A stretch of DNA of 23,201 nucleotides from SMTZ1-83 sp048883405 (GCA_048883405.1 JBHLQS010000025.1:1-23201); one strand, 5' to 3'. Shown: positions 14,857 to 22,328, counted from the stretch's first letter. The notes: a model not told the origin generated them from the sequence alone. Program-made: numbers and translations.

Positions 14857-15399
14857 CTAATCATTCTGGTCGAAAAAGGTCCTAATTGCCGTTGAGAGAA
14901 TCATCACGACTCCCTCAAGGTCGTATAGGTCGGTTCTTAGAATCAGGTCATATATTGACTGGTCAGAGATGTCGACTCCATAGAACTCCTTGTACCTGGC
15001 ACTCTCGCTGCCTTCGCGAGCAATGGTTTCACGTTTCGCATATTCGTAGTCCGTGCCATCGCGTTCTGAGACTCTTTTTATCCTAACATCGAGTGGAGCC
15101 GTGAGTTGAATCTTGAAGTCTGCATGCTCTCCAGCCATCCAGGCAGCTAGCTGGCCATCAATTACAGCATTCCCTTTCTCCGCTTCTTCTTTGAGAGTAT
15201 TGTCAAGAAGTCGGTCAATCTGTTCATCCTGCTCGGCTACTCGGCTGAACTCCTCGAGAGTGAGTCCTCTTTCCTCAGCTAGTCTTCGAAAAGCGATGCC
15301 CGCTGAAACCCTTCTCAAATTGAATTCCTTGGAAATTCTGTCAGCAACAGAGCTCTTTCCGGTTCCGTGAAGCCCACCGATAGTAATGACGCGCTTCAT
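14857..15399 (-). CDS. cmk: Cytidylate kinase
   Basis: Cmk phosphorylates CMP and dCMP to the diphosphates with ATP. The 180-residue protein belongs to the archaeal short Cmk group. The Walker A loop is GGLHGTGKSS (8-17), GNAVIDGQLAAWM is the Walker B/NMP region in the middle, and RIKRVSERDGTDYEYAKRE lies in the lid region. NMP-binding residues are probably in RRVSAGIAFRRLAEERGL (29-46). The gene lies in its usual archaeal place after eL34, one base from that stop, and precedes eL14. Confidence 0.94.
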   Translation of the reverse strand: MKRVITIGGLHGTGKSSVADRISKEFNLRRVSAGIAFRRLAEERGLTLEEFSRVAEQDEQIDRLLDNTLKEEAEKGNAVIDGQLAAWMAGEHADFKIQLTAPLDVRIKRVSERDGTDYEYAKRETIAREGSESARYKEFYGVDISDQSIYDLILRTDLYDLEGVVMILSTAIRTFFDQND

Positions 15400-15400
15400 C

Positions 15401-15670
15401 TTACTGTTCTCGCGCCTTTCGTATTATCCCTCGCCTTACTGCACTGGAGGTGGCAAAGCCGCCATATGGGCGATTAGGTCTCTTGGAGGAATGGCTTGAC
15501 CTACCGGTCTTCCTCTGCCTTGCCTCCTTGGAGAGCTGCATCATCTTGCCTGTTAATGAACATGTTCCCCTGGAACTGTAGATCTTTCGTCTGTGGACCA
15601 CTCGACGGCCACCAGGAGTCTTGATAGTGCGATTTGCTCTTCCTCTTGTCAGCTCACCTGGTCGTGGCAT
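15401..15670 (-). CDS. rpl34e: 50S ribosomal protein eL34
   Basis: eL34 is a zinc-ribbon-like large-subunit protein of archaea and eukaryotes. The 89-residue, strongly basic product has family-typical blocks: a TPGGRRVVHRRK strand, CSLTGKMMQ in place of the usual CxxCG half, SKRPNRPYGG, and the ending SAVRRGIIRKAREQ. Only one cysteine remains, so the zinc site found in some relatives is absent here. GGTGAT before the ATG is the SD, and a CCTTAAAAGG box lies about 57 bases upstream. It begins a cmk-containing unit after DUF106. Confidence 0.94.
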   Translation of the reverse strand: MPRPGELTRGRANRTIKTPGGRRVVHRRKIYSSRGTCSLTGKMMQLSKEARQRKTGRSSHSSKRPNRPYGGFATSSAVRRGIIRKAREQ

Positions 15671-15722
15671 TTCGTATCACCCACAAGTGTTCAGTGGCTT
15701 TTCATAGAAGCCCTGGACCTCT

Positions 15723-15732
15723 CCTTTTAAGG
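15723..15732 (-). promoter_or_regulatory. Probable TATA box before eL34
   Basis: CCTTAAAAGG on the minus strand would place the transcript start near 15700, giving a leader of about 30 bases that includes the GGTGAT SD of eL34. It lies in the 150-base gap between DUF106 and eL34, so eL34-cmk-eL14-cbf5 may be expressed separately from adk-DUF106. Confidence 0.5.
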
Positions 15733-15820
15733 AAAGCGGTGCGTCGGGTCGGTTGAAATGAACCTGCGACCCAATTGATTCTTGCGTGAATCTATCTCTC
15801 TGACGGAGTATTATCGCACT

Positions 15821-16393
15821 CTATGTAAGCGACACACCCATGAGCCTTTGGAGTATCTGTCCAAGTCCTAGTCCGACCATCATATAGAATCCAAAATAGG
15901 TCATCCCAAAACCCAATGGATGAGCGAATCCCAACCAACCTTCAAAGAAAGGCAGGAGCTTATGGATGCTGAATGGTATTATTGCAACAATCCTATCGAC
16001 ACCTGCAACAGTATCAAAGTAAAATCCTCGAAGGACTTGGAAGACGATGATAAAGGGGATGAAGAACAAGAGGGAGGGCTTACAGCGTGCAGTCATGCTT
16101 TCCCGCTGAATTCTCTCGATGTAGGCTTTTCTTCTCCGCACTTTCCTCAATAGTTTCTCATTCTGTGTCTTTTCTGCCTCTTTCTGCATCTCCTGATGTT
16201 GCTTAATTTCAGCCTGATACCTCTTGAGCCGTCTTGTGTCGGTGAACCGTCTCTGAGCGAGATTACTGATAGTTGTTATCCCTATCGAGAATACCATTAT
16301 GAACAGCGCAGCCAGAGGGGGCTCTTGGAAAATCGCGAAGGTTGTGTTGAACCAAGTCTGGAACGAGGCGAAGATATCTTGCATCGGTTTCAC
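15821..16393 (-). CDS. DUF106/EMC3-TMCO1-like membrane insertase (Oxa1 superfamily)
   Basis: The 190-residue protein has the archaeal DUF106 layout. A transmembrane helix at about 25-45 is followed by a long charged cytosolic coiled coil (about 50-100, with LRKVRRRKAYIERIQRE), then hydrophobic helices at about 105-121 and 161-182. DUF106 is the archaeal branch of the Oxa1 superfamily that includes eukaryotic EMC3, TMCO1 and GET1 and bacterial YidC; these insert membrane proteins, often in contact with the ribosome. Its place between Adk and eL34 downstream of SecY is conserved in archaea. The start overlaps the Adk stop by four bases (ATGA). Confidence 0.93.
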   Translation of the reverse strand: MKPMQDIFASFQTWFNTTFAIFQEPPLAALFIMVFSIGITTISNLAQRRFTDTRRLKRYQAEIKQHQEMQKEAEKTQNEKLLRKVRRRKAYIERIQRESMTARCKPSLLFFIPFIIVFQVLRGFYFDTVAGVDRIVAIIPFSIHKLLPFFEGWLGFAHPLGFGMTYFGFYMMVGLGLGQILQRLMGVSLT

Positions 16394-16980
16394 TCCATCA
16401 ACGTAGCTGCTAGTTCGGAAGCGGCTTCTTCTACCTTTCCCTCTCGATTCTTGATTATTCTAACGGTCGCTCCAGTTATTGTGCCAACTGCAACAGCTGC
16501 AGCTCTACACATTCTCTGGTGAGTGTCAATATCATCAGTCAATTGAGCATCCCGCGCTCTGGTTTCGTCTGAGGTCCTGCGACCAGCTATCTTCTCTGGA
16601 TCCGCTTCCACCAGAACCACAGTCTTTGGCTGAATAGGCTTCGCAACCCACTCAGGAAGTCCGATGAGGAAGCCATTCTTTGTTTGGATGAGAGTATGTG
16701 TATCAACGATGACTCTGGCAGTCTTCGCTTTCCGGGCAATCTCCTCTCCAGCAAGCTTTTGGACCTCTCTCTGTCTTGCTGTGGGCATCTTTCTCAGTTC
16801 GTCTCTATCCTTGATCAAGCCGCGCTCAGAAGCTATCTCAAACATCTCAGTTCCTATATTGAGAATGAGGACCTCTTCCTTGTGCTGTTCTCTTACCATC
16901 TCAACCGCAGTATTAATTACAGTCGTCTTCCCGACACCGGGAATTCCCGTTACAACGATGACATTCCTGTCCTCAGCCAT
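16390..16980 (-). CDS. adkA: Adenylate kinase, archaeal AdkA type
   Basis: The enzyme balances AMP, ADP and ATP. From the chosen start (196 residues) VIVVTGIPGVGKTTV holds the Walker A loop (12-19). ILNIGTEMFEIASERGLIKDRDELRKM forms the AMP-binding part, VIVDTHTLIQTKNGFLIGLPEW follows the Walker B strand, and the late part binds nucleotide with RRTSDETRARD as a lid-like segment. The family is archaeal AdkA, unrelated in lid to bacterial Adk. ATG 16980 gives the usual family start; ATG 17001 would add MFGWLDP, which has no counterpart that I recognise. It sits with DUF106 in the usual archaeal order, but the unknown membrane protein separates it from SecY. Confidence 0.94.
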   Translation of the reverse strand: MAEDRNVIVVTGIPGVGKTTVINTAVEMVREQHKEEVLILNIGTEMFEIASERGLIKDRDELRKMPTARQREVQKLAGEEIARKAKTARVIVDTHTLIQTKNGFLIGLPEWVAKPIQPKTVVLVEADPEKIAGRRTSDETRARDAQLTDDIDTHQRMCRAAAVAVGTITGATVRIIKNREGKVEEAASELAATLME

Positions 16981-17032
16981 TGGGTCCAGCCATCCAAACA
17001 TACACTAAGTTTGCCGCTTGTGCTGCGGTGTG

Positions 17033-17042
17033 GGTTATATAG
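17033..17042 (-). promoter_or_regulatory. TATA box for adkA-DUF106
   Basis: CTATATAACC on the minus strand is one of the best TATA boxes in the window. Transcription would begin near 17010, giving a leader of roughly 30 bases to ATG 16980 or about 10 bases to ATG 17001. Confidence 0.65.
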
Positions 17043-17058
17043 ATTCTGTAGGATGCCC

Positions 17059-18099
17059 CTATTTCTTCTTGGCGGCTTTCTTCTTCTTCTCGTCCTTCTT
17101 TGGTTTCTTGATGCCCTTTGCAGAAGTTATTATCTCCTCGACTTCTTGTGTTTCAAGGATGCCTTCCCTCTTTATTACCTGCTTCTTGGCTGCAAATGCT
17201 TTCTCACTGTCAATCTTCTCAATTTGTGGCTTCAGAACCACAGTTGCGCCCATCTTTGTTGCGACTCCGGACATCTGGCGTCTAAGTCTTTTCTGATTCA
17301 ACTCGTTGGCTGCTATGACTGGTAAGATAAACGCCATGACAAGAAATGGGAGTCCAACTGTCCAGAACAGGCTGACAACTAGACTGTCGGTATTTGTGAA
17401 GACAAGAGGATCTTCCAACAGTGGATTCAAGAAGTAGTTCTGGAATGCAGAGATTGGATAAGCGATTATAGCGAAACCACCCAGCACATTGCCTACCCAT
17501 CTCCCGACTCCCTGCATGTCGGGACACTGACGAATGTTCAACTTATCATCCTTGAGATGGGTGACTATTCCCGCATCATTGAGGACCCACGTAGGCATAA
17601 ACAGTGGAAGAGATACCAAGAGAAAGAGCAAGCCAGCCATCAGAGACAAAGCGAAGTTGAAGGCAATACCCATTCCTGATGGAATTGTAGGATCAGGACC
17701 AAATAGCCACTCCTTTATAGGAACAATAAGGAAATTGGATGAGCTGAGGCTGAAGAGAGCTGGGGCCACTGCTCTACGTACCATGCGAACTCCGCCAAAG
17801 TCCGTTCCAATGTTCATGATGTTCAACTCATATGAGGTCGACCTGATAATGCTGGCATATAGCAGCAATAGACCAGCAGCTGGTACAGCTATGATGGCGT
17901 ACTCGAGTAGGTATACAGGGATGGCAATGAAGAGGAAGAAAGTCACATCAACACGCCATTGTGTGCTCATGACGGGCAGAATAGCGACCGGCCTGACCAC
18001 ATCAGTGACTTCAGTTATCATATCCCATGTGAACCATGCGCCCAGTAGGAATAGGAATACAGGTAAAAGGTAGCGTATCCTACTGTTGGTATTACTCAT
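17059..18099 (-). CDS. Unrecognised multi-spanning membrane protein with lysine-rich cytosolic tail, between SecY and Adk
   Basis: I do not recognise this 346-residue protein. About six membrane segments are visible: residues 9-27, 51-68 and 69-86 (almost continuous), 143-170, 200-222 and 238-263. Between the third and fourth is a 55-residue loop with YELNIMNIGTDFGGVRMVRR; between the fourth and fifth is LNDAGIVTHLKDDKLNIRQ, probably cytosolic. RLRR follows the last helix and puts the C-terminus inside. The final 80 residues are charged and end with 11 Lys in the last 16, like the ribosome-binding tails of Oxa1/YidC-type insertases. It has no signal peptide or catalytic motif. Its place in the SecY/insertase cluster suggests a role in membrane protein biogenesis, which is inference. 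A GGGGT sequence before the ATG is a weak SD. Confidence 0.85.
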   Translation of the reverse strand: MSNTNSRIRYLLPVFLFLLGAWFTWDMITEVTDVVRPVAILPVMSTQWRVDVTFFLFIAIPVYLLEYAIIAVPAAGLLLLYASIIRSTSYELNIMNIGTDFGGVRMVRRAVAPALFSLSSSNFLIVPIKEWLFGPDPTIPSGMGIAFNFALSLMAGLLFLLVSLPLFMPTWVLNDAGIVTHLKDDKLNIRQCPDMQGVGRWVGNVLGGFAIIAYPISAFQNYFLNPLLEDPLVFTNTDSLVVSLFWTVGLPFLVMAFILPVIAANELNQKRLRRQMSGVATKMGATVVLKPQIEKIDSEKAFAAKKQVIKREGILETQEVEEIITSAKGIKKPKKDEKKKKAAKKK

Positions 18100-18148
18100 T
18101 TATGTGACCCCTAGACTAGGCTATTTCGTCGTTCCTTCGGATACACGG

Positions 18149-18160
18149 TTCCATTTTAGG
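18149..18160 (-). promoter_or_regulatory. Possible TATA box for the unknown membrane protein gene
   Basis: ACCTAAAATGG on the minus strand lies about 55 bases before the ATG at 18099, which would give a leader near 28 bases. The palindrome CCTAGACTAGG at 18110-18120 lies within that leader and may be chance. Confidence 0.35.
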
Positions 18161-18201
18161 TTTGTCAGAAGTCAAATAGCAGTCTGAAATAAGGGAAGAG
18201 C

Positions 18202-18220
18202 GGCGAGGATTCACCTCGCC
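18202..18220 (-). terminator. Perfect hairpin just after the secY stop
   Basis: GGCGAGG, loop TGAAT, CCTCGCC forms a seven-pair GC-rich stem-loop starting nine bases after the secY stop on the minus strand. A pyrimidine-rich run (CTCTTCCCTTATTT) follows. It may end or stabilise the secY transcript; archaeal termination does not need hairpins, so the role is uncertain. Confidence 0.45.
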
Positions 18221-18228
18221 ATTGTGAC

Positions 18229-19740
18229 CTAGATGATTCCCAACAGTCCTTGGATTCCTTCACCGCCCATTTGGGCCAATTGCTCCTTAGCTATTTGCTC
18301 GTAATACTGCTTGATGATTGACACCATCAGTAGGATACCAGTCCCGCTGGCAAGAGCTCCCAAGACATCTGCAGTTGCCGCGAGGACTCCCACAAGGAAC
18401 CCACCTAAACTGGCTACAATAGGAATGTAGCGTTCAAGCAGTCTTTCTAAGACCTTCTCACTTCTCCTGAAGCCTGGCACAATGTAACCTGAGTCCAGGA
18501 GTTGGCGAGAAACATCACGAGGCGCTATACCTGAGATGTCTACCCATATCTTGGAAAAGCCCCAACATAGGAGAATCATCAAGAAGGAGTAGATCGCTAC
18601 ATGTAGCAATCCATCCGACGGTGCATCTGGACCAAATAGTGCAAACAGCCCCTGAGGCGGCGTCACATAGCGACTCAGTCCGAATGTCGCTATCATTCTG
18701 GCACTATTCGGGTCTTGTTCAAAGATACCAATGAGATTCAAGAACGGGTTAGTTCCAAGCGAATTGAAGTTCGTGAAGATAATCTGTCCGAAGAACAGAA
18801 TGTTCGCAAACAGTGCCTGAGCCAGAATGACAGGAATATTCGAAGTGTAAAGCAGCTTGATGGGATATCTTGCCTTCATGCCTCTATACTTTGCATACTG
18901 GAGGGGTATTTCTACTCGAACAGTTTCCATCCAGATGACAGCAAGCATGATTCCAATTGTAATAAGAAGAGTGAATATGCCTGGATTGACCCCATCTCTG
19001 AAGACGAGCCAGCCCCAGCCGACCGGAGCACCTGCATCAGTACCGATGCCAATCCATCTCAGCAGATTCGCAATCAGCGCCGCAATGATACCTTTTGGCA
19101 GATTAGTGCCTCCAGATGCAAGAGGATCCGGGTTTGCTGACTCGAGGTCAATGAAATTCAATGAGTTGTACATCACCTGACCTGCAACATTGGTCATGAT
19201 GAACAGTGACACACCAGAGCCAAGGCCCCACCCCTTCTGGATGAGTTCATCCATGAGGATAACTACAATTCCTGCAATGAACAGCTGCATAAACACAATA
19301 ACTGCAGCTTCAGGTGCTAGTTCACCGTATGCATTACCGACTATGTAGGCAATTGCCTGGAATGCAGTCATGAACATAGCTAGGACCTTCTGACCACCAG
19401 TGAATAGGGCTCTGTCATCTGGGTCTCCAAAGTCCACGTCTATGATTTTTGATCCTGATAGCAGCTGCATCACCAGTCCTGCAGTGACAATCGGTCCAAT
19501 TCCTAATTCCATCAGGGTTCCACGTGTGCTTGCGAGGATGACTCGCAGTGCCCATAGATAGTCTGTTCCAACTGTTTTGTCCACTCCGTAGAGAGGAATG
19601 TGGCTCATTAGAAGGAAGAGTAGCAGGATCACAATAGTCCAGACGGCCTTCTCTCTGAACGATACCTCTTTTTCTGGAGTCTTCACTTCCGGCATTATTC
19701 GGACAAAAGGTGATAATGCCCTTAGGAATGTAGACGTCAA
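18229..19740 (-). CDS. secY: Preprotein translocase subunit SecY (Sec61 alpha homologue)
   Basis: SecY is the channel of the protein translocon. The 503-residue protein has about ten membrane helices. ALSPFVRIMPEVKTPE is the archaeal N-terminal amphipathic part, and LLSGSKIIDVDFGDPDDRALFTGGQK follows the plug/TM2 region. RGMKARYPIKLLYTSNIP is the cytosolic loop between helices 6 and 7, and GIAPRDVSRQLLDSGYIVPGF begins the loop between 8 and 9; both are ribosome-docking loops in the family. The outside loop between helices 7 and 8 is long. The start is TTG 19740, supported by GGAG eight bases upstream and by the expected N-terminus; ATG 19695 would lose it. A 405-base gap with its own TATA box separates it from uL15. 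Confidence 0.97.
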   Translation of the reverse strand: MTSTFLRALSPFVRIMPEVKTPEKEVSFREKAVWTIVILLLFLLMSHIPLYGVDKTVGTDYLWALRVILASTRGTLMELGIGPIVTAGLVMQLLSGSKIIDVDFGDPDDRALFTGGQKVLAMFMTAFQAIAYIVGNAYGELAPEAAVIVFMQLFIAGIVVILMDELIQKGWGLGSGVSLFIMTNVAGQVMYNSLNFIDLESANPDPLASGGTNLPKGIIAALIANLLRWIGIGTDAGAPVGWGWLVFRDGVNPGIFTLLITIGIMLAVIWMETVRVEIPLQYAKYRGMKARYPIKLLYTSNIPVILAQALFANILFFGQIIFTNFNSLGTNPFLNLIGIFEQDPNSARMIATFGLSRYVTPPQGLFALFGPDAPSDGLLHVAIYSFLMILLCWGFSKIWVDISGIAPRDVSRQLLDSGYIVPGFRRSEKVLERLLERYIPIVASLGGFLVGVLAATADVLGALASGTGILLMVSIIKQYYEQIAKEQLAQMGGEGIQGLLGII

Positions 19741-19788
19741 GTTTTCGTCTCCTGCAGGTTAGATTGCTGGCTCAAATTTTGAGTTCGC

Positions 19789-19800
19789 CTTTAAGTATAG
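19789..19800 (-). promoter_or_regulatory. secY promoter: TATA box of secY
   Basis: CTATACTTAAAG on the minus strand lies about 55 bases before the TTG start, giving a leader of about 25-30 bases with CAGGAG near its end. It shows that secY need not depend on the upstream ribosomal operon. Confidence 0.6.
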
Positions 19801-19912
19801 TGGTGCTTGTGGAAACACACAGACATTGCTACAATTTAATTGGCTGCAATGCAATACGAAGACGGGGAAATTCTTGGGTTCCGGCATCGAAAAACCAGTC
19901 TCTGACCGTGTG

Positions 19913-20131
19913 ATGGCGAGTCCAGATACAAATGCTGAAGCAGAAGGCTGCTGCATCGTTTCCATAATAGTAAGCATCATCATAGCAATTTTGGGGATGT
20001 TTAGTCCCATTAGCCCAGCTGATCCTAACAGTTCGATTGCTACTCCATTGACGTTCGGCCTTGCTGCTGTCAGTTTTTCACTTCTCTATGTTGGAATCCA
20101 GATTCGAAATGCATCCCTACGAGAGCTATGA
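19913..20131 (+). CDS. Possible small two-helix membrane protein, divergent from secY
   Basis: This 72-codon frame lies on the plus strand in the 405-base gap between uL15 and secY. It encodes a polar N-terminus (MASPDTNAEAEG), a first hydrophobic helix (13-30, CCIVSIIVSIIIAILGMF), a Pro/Asp/Ser turn, a second helix (43-64) and a short basic end. The alternating hydrophobic/polar layout looks like a real membrane hairpin, although nothing resembles a family I know. The frame could extend back to TTG 19826. An AT-rich site CAATTTAATTGG at 19831-19842 may be its promoter; no SD is clear. It ends 15 bases before the uL15 stop on the other strand. Confidence 0.5.
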   Translation: MASPDTNAEAEGCCIVSIIVSIIIAILGMFSPISPADPNSSIATPLTFGLAAVSFSLLYVGIQIRNASLREL

Positions 20132-20145
20132 ACGCAGGAATCAAA

Positions 20146-20595
20146 CTATTCCTTAGGCAGGTCTACAGATCCGCCCTTCGCCTCAATCTTCTCTCGTGCC
20201 CGTGCAGAGATTGCCTTCACTCCGACCAAGTCTATTGCACGAGTGACTTTGCCAGACCCCAATATCTTGTCAATACCAATGACTGTGAGATTCACGGCGT
20301 ACTTGCGTCCTTTCTTCGTTGCTGCTCCGCGCTCAACAAGTCTATCTAGGGCTTCATCGATTTCGCCAATGTTGAGGGCAACCATGTCATCAACTAGCTT
20401 CTGAGGTCTCTTAAAGCCCCATTTCCCAAAGTAGCGAGGATTCTCCTGCATTACCTTGATGTAGTGATGCTTCTTGGAGCCCGCCATCCCCTTGCCTCCT
20501 CTCTGTCCTGAAGCCCTATGACCGGCACTGAAGCCGTAGCCAGCTGCACGGCGTCCTCGCATCTTGTGAATCTTCTTGGATCTTCGATTCTGCAT
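20146..20595 (-). CDS. rpl15: 50S ribosomal protein uL15
   Basis: uL15 is a core large-subunit protein threading a basic N-terminal arm into 23S rRNA. The N-terminal RRSKKIHKMRGRRAAGYGFS, then HRASGQRGGKGMAGSKKHHY, are typical of archaeal L15; KWGFKRPQ follows, and the C-terminal globular part has NLTVIGIDKILGSGKVTRAI. From ATG 20595 the protein has 149 residues. That start is preferred to GTG 20610, which overlaps the hsp20 stop, because GTGGAGAG lies about nine bases upstream and the family N-terminus matches. It follows an Hsp20 gene that is not part of the usual order. Confidence 0.96.
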   Translation of the reverse strand: MQNRRSKKIHKMRGRRAAGYGFSAGHRASGQRGGKGMAGSKKHHYIKVMQENPRYFGKWGFKRPQKLVDDMVALNIGEIDEALDRLVERGAATKKGRKYAVNLTVIGIDKILGSGKVTRAIDLVGVKAISARAREKIEAKGGSVDLPKE

Positions 20596-20609
20596 GACAA
20601 TTCTCTCCA

Positions 20610-21161
20610 CTAAGCTTTCTTTAGACGCACTTCGAGGACTCCATTCCTCATCGATGATTTTGCTTCTTCCTTGCGGACTTTCGCCGGGAGGCTAATCTCC
20701 TTGTGATATGGCCTCTGCGGATTGTCCACATCAATCGTCAAGGTCTTGCCCTTGACTCGGACTTTTAGTTCGTCCTTCTCAACTCCAGGGAGCTCAGCTA
20801 CTACAATTATCTCGGCATTTTCGTCAATGACATCTACCAGTGGCTCGAGCTGAGGTGTCATTCCATGACCTTCCGGATTGGGTGCATTTCCAAACCTCTG
20901 AATTATTGGTCTTCCATCAGGACCAGGGCGGATAGAGAAACCAAAGGTGAATGGATTGGTTCCGTCAGGATTTTCCCTTAGAAACTCCTCAATAGAGTCC
21001 GTATCAAACATTTTTCCACCGTCCATTTCTTCCATCATACGACGCATCATCTCATCGATTTGGTCGAATACCTCGTCAGGGAGGAATTCACCAAACCACT
21101 TCCTCAGTTTCTTTCGAGGATCCTCATCAAACGGGTCGTCATCCCAACTCAACCATTTCAC
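20610..21161 (-). CDS. Hsp20/alpha-crystallin small heat shock protein inside the ribosomal cluster
   Basis: Small heat shock proteins hold unfolding proteins without ATP. The 183-residue protein has a helical N-terminal half with a Met-rich amphipathic helix (QIDEMMRRMMEEMDGG, about 34-49). The archaeal segment SIRPGPDGRPIIQRFGN (about 76-92) leads to the alpha-crystallin domain (about 104-183): VDVIDENAEIIVVAELPGV, then VKGKTLTIDV, and the closing SSMRNGVLEVRLKK. It ends right after the last strand, so the C-terminal I-x-I motif that drives oligomer formation in many relatives is missing. The start is GTG 21161, one base after the uL30 stop; no strong SD is seen, so translation may depend on the upstream gene. 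This gene does not belong to the usual uL30-uL15 order. Confidence 0.92.
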   Translation of the reverse strand: MKWLSWDDDPFDEDPRKKLRKWFGEFLPDEVFDQIDEMMRRMMEEMDGGKMFDTDSIEEFLRENPDGTNPFTFGFSIRPGPDGRPIIQRFGNAPNPEGHGMTPQLEPLVDVIDENAEIIVVAELPGVEKDELKVRVKGKTLTIDVDNPQRPYHKEISLPAKVRKEEAKSSMRNGVLEVRLKKA

Positions 21162-21162
21162 C

Positions 21163-21645
21163 TCAGATCATCTTACTTGCGAGCTGATTTATCTCGGCAC
21201 CACGATATCCAGTGATTCCACCCATTCCAACTGGAAGATTCTTCTTTCCTTTGAAGCCCTTTTGGGGTGGAGTCAGTCTAAACACAGGTTTCAGACCCTC
21301 AACATCGTTCACACTTGCTTTTCCTTCAGCTATGGCTTTCGCAAGTGACTTGAAAGTCCGGTAGCTCGAGTTCTTTCTTAGATATTCCTCACTAAGCCTT
21401 TTGTTTCCAGGCAGACGACCACGTTTTGTGAGAAGGGACAAGATGGTTTCTTCGTCAATCTCACCCCAAGTGATGTAGTCTTTTGCCTTTGTTATCATTC
21501 CTTGCAGGCTTGGTGTGAGCTTCAACACTCTAGCTTGGTGCAGTCTGCCAAGCAAGAGCTTGTCTAGAGTGTTTCCTATTTGAGGTCGTACTCTGACTTG
21601 TCCTCTCACTCGTATTGCCAGAATGACCTTTTCTTCTGAACTCAT
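21163..21645 (-). CDS. rpl30: 50S ribosomal protein uL30
   Basis: uL30 of archaeal length (160 residues; bacterial ones are about 60). LAIRVRGQVRVRPQIGNTLDKLLL is the N-terminal ferredoxin-like strand and helix. RVLKLTPSLQGMITKAKDYITWGEID follows, and the archaeal/eukaryotic C-terminal extension contains LTPPQKGFKGKKNLP and YRGAEINQLASKMI. The start overlaps the uS5 stop by four bases (ATGA), so the pair is coupled. It lies in the normal archaeal position after uS5. Confidence 0.97.
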   Translation of the reverse strand: MSSEEKVILAIRVRGQVRVRPQIGNTLDKLLLGRLHQARVLKLTPSLQGMITKAKDYITWGEIDEETILSLLTKRGRLPGNKRLSEEYLRKNSSYRTFKSLAKAIAEGKASVNDVEGLKPVFRLTPPQKGFKGKKNLPVGMGGITGYRGAEINQLASKMI

Positions 21646-22328
21646 TCTTCAGCCACTCCTGATGCTGCCCACTCCTGAGGAGGAAGCATTTTGTAAGTCT
21701 CTATAAGGGCATCAACATATGCCTTTGCGAAGTTTGATGCTGTCCTGGTTCGTCCCTTTGTGATTGACCAAACATCCTTCAATCCCGCAATTCTGAGAAC
21801 CATCTTGCCGACGTCTGCTGTCACCAGGCCAGTTCCTTTCGGTGCAGGTCGGAGGGTCACACTGACAGAGCCAGACTCGCCTTTTGTCTGGAAGGGGATA
21901 CTGTGAGGATCATGACACCTGCATTCCCATGAGCCGCAGCCTCTACGGAAGATAGTCGCATTCAATTTTGCTCTTGCTTCTGCGGCACGAACTGCTGGAA
22001 CGAACTCTGCAGCCTTACCTATTCCAATGCCAATGACTCCTTCGCCATTCCCTACGACCACAGTGATTCTGAAGCTCTTCTGCTGACCGCTGTCTGATTG
22101 CCTCTGGACCATTGTGACATCCACAACTTCCTGACGGAGGTCAGGAATTAACATGTCAACAATCTCCGGCTCACGGATGATGTTGTTGTTCTGAAAGACC
22201 TCTTCAATACTGTTGATATGGCCTTCCTTGACCAGATTTCCCAAGGCGGTCTTAGGAACCCAGTCATCAAGGGGATTCACCTCTTGTCTTCGTGGAGGCC
22301 TTCGATTTCTTCTTCGGCTACTCATCAT
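21642..22328 (-). CDS. rps5: 30S ribosomal protein uS5
   Basis: uS5 lies at the mRNA entry side of the small subunit and helps accuracy and helicase action. The 228-residue archaeal form has a basic N-terminus (MMSSRRRNRRPPRR) and the double-stranded-RNA-binding-like part with RITVVVGNGEGVIGIGIGKA. The archaeal cysteine segment GCGSWECRCHDPHSIPF comes next, then the C-terminal domain with RPAPKGTGLVTADVGKMVL. AGGAGAT seven bases before the first ATG supports 22328; the following codon is also ATG, so the true start may be 22325. The spacing to the uL18 stop is ten bases. Confidence 0.97.
   Translation of the reverse strand: MMSSRRRNRRPPRRQEVNPLDDWVPKTALGNLVKEGHINSIEEVFQNNNIIREPEIVDMLIPDLRQEVVDVTMVQRQSDSGQQKSFRITVVVGNGEGVIGIGIGKAAEFVPAVRAAEARAKLNATIFRRGCGSWECRCHDPHSIPFQTKGESGSVSVTLRPAPKGTGLVTADVGKMVLRIAGLKDVWSITKGRTRTASNFAKAYVDALIETYKMLPPQEWAASGVAEE

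Noticed and set aside
16664..17325. Long plus-strand frames rich in Leu, Ser and Cys
   Set aside because: They are antisense to adk and the unknown membrane protein, both well supported by codon pattern or family.
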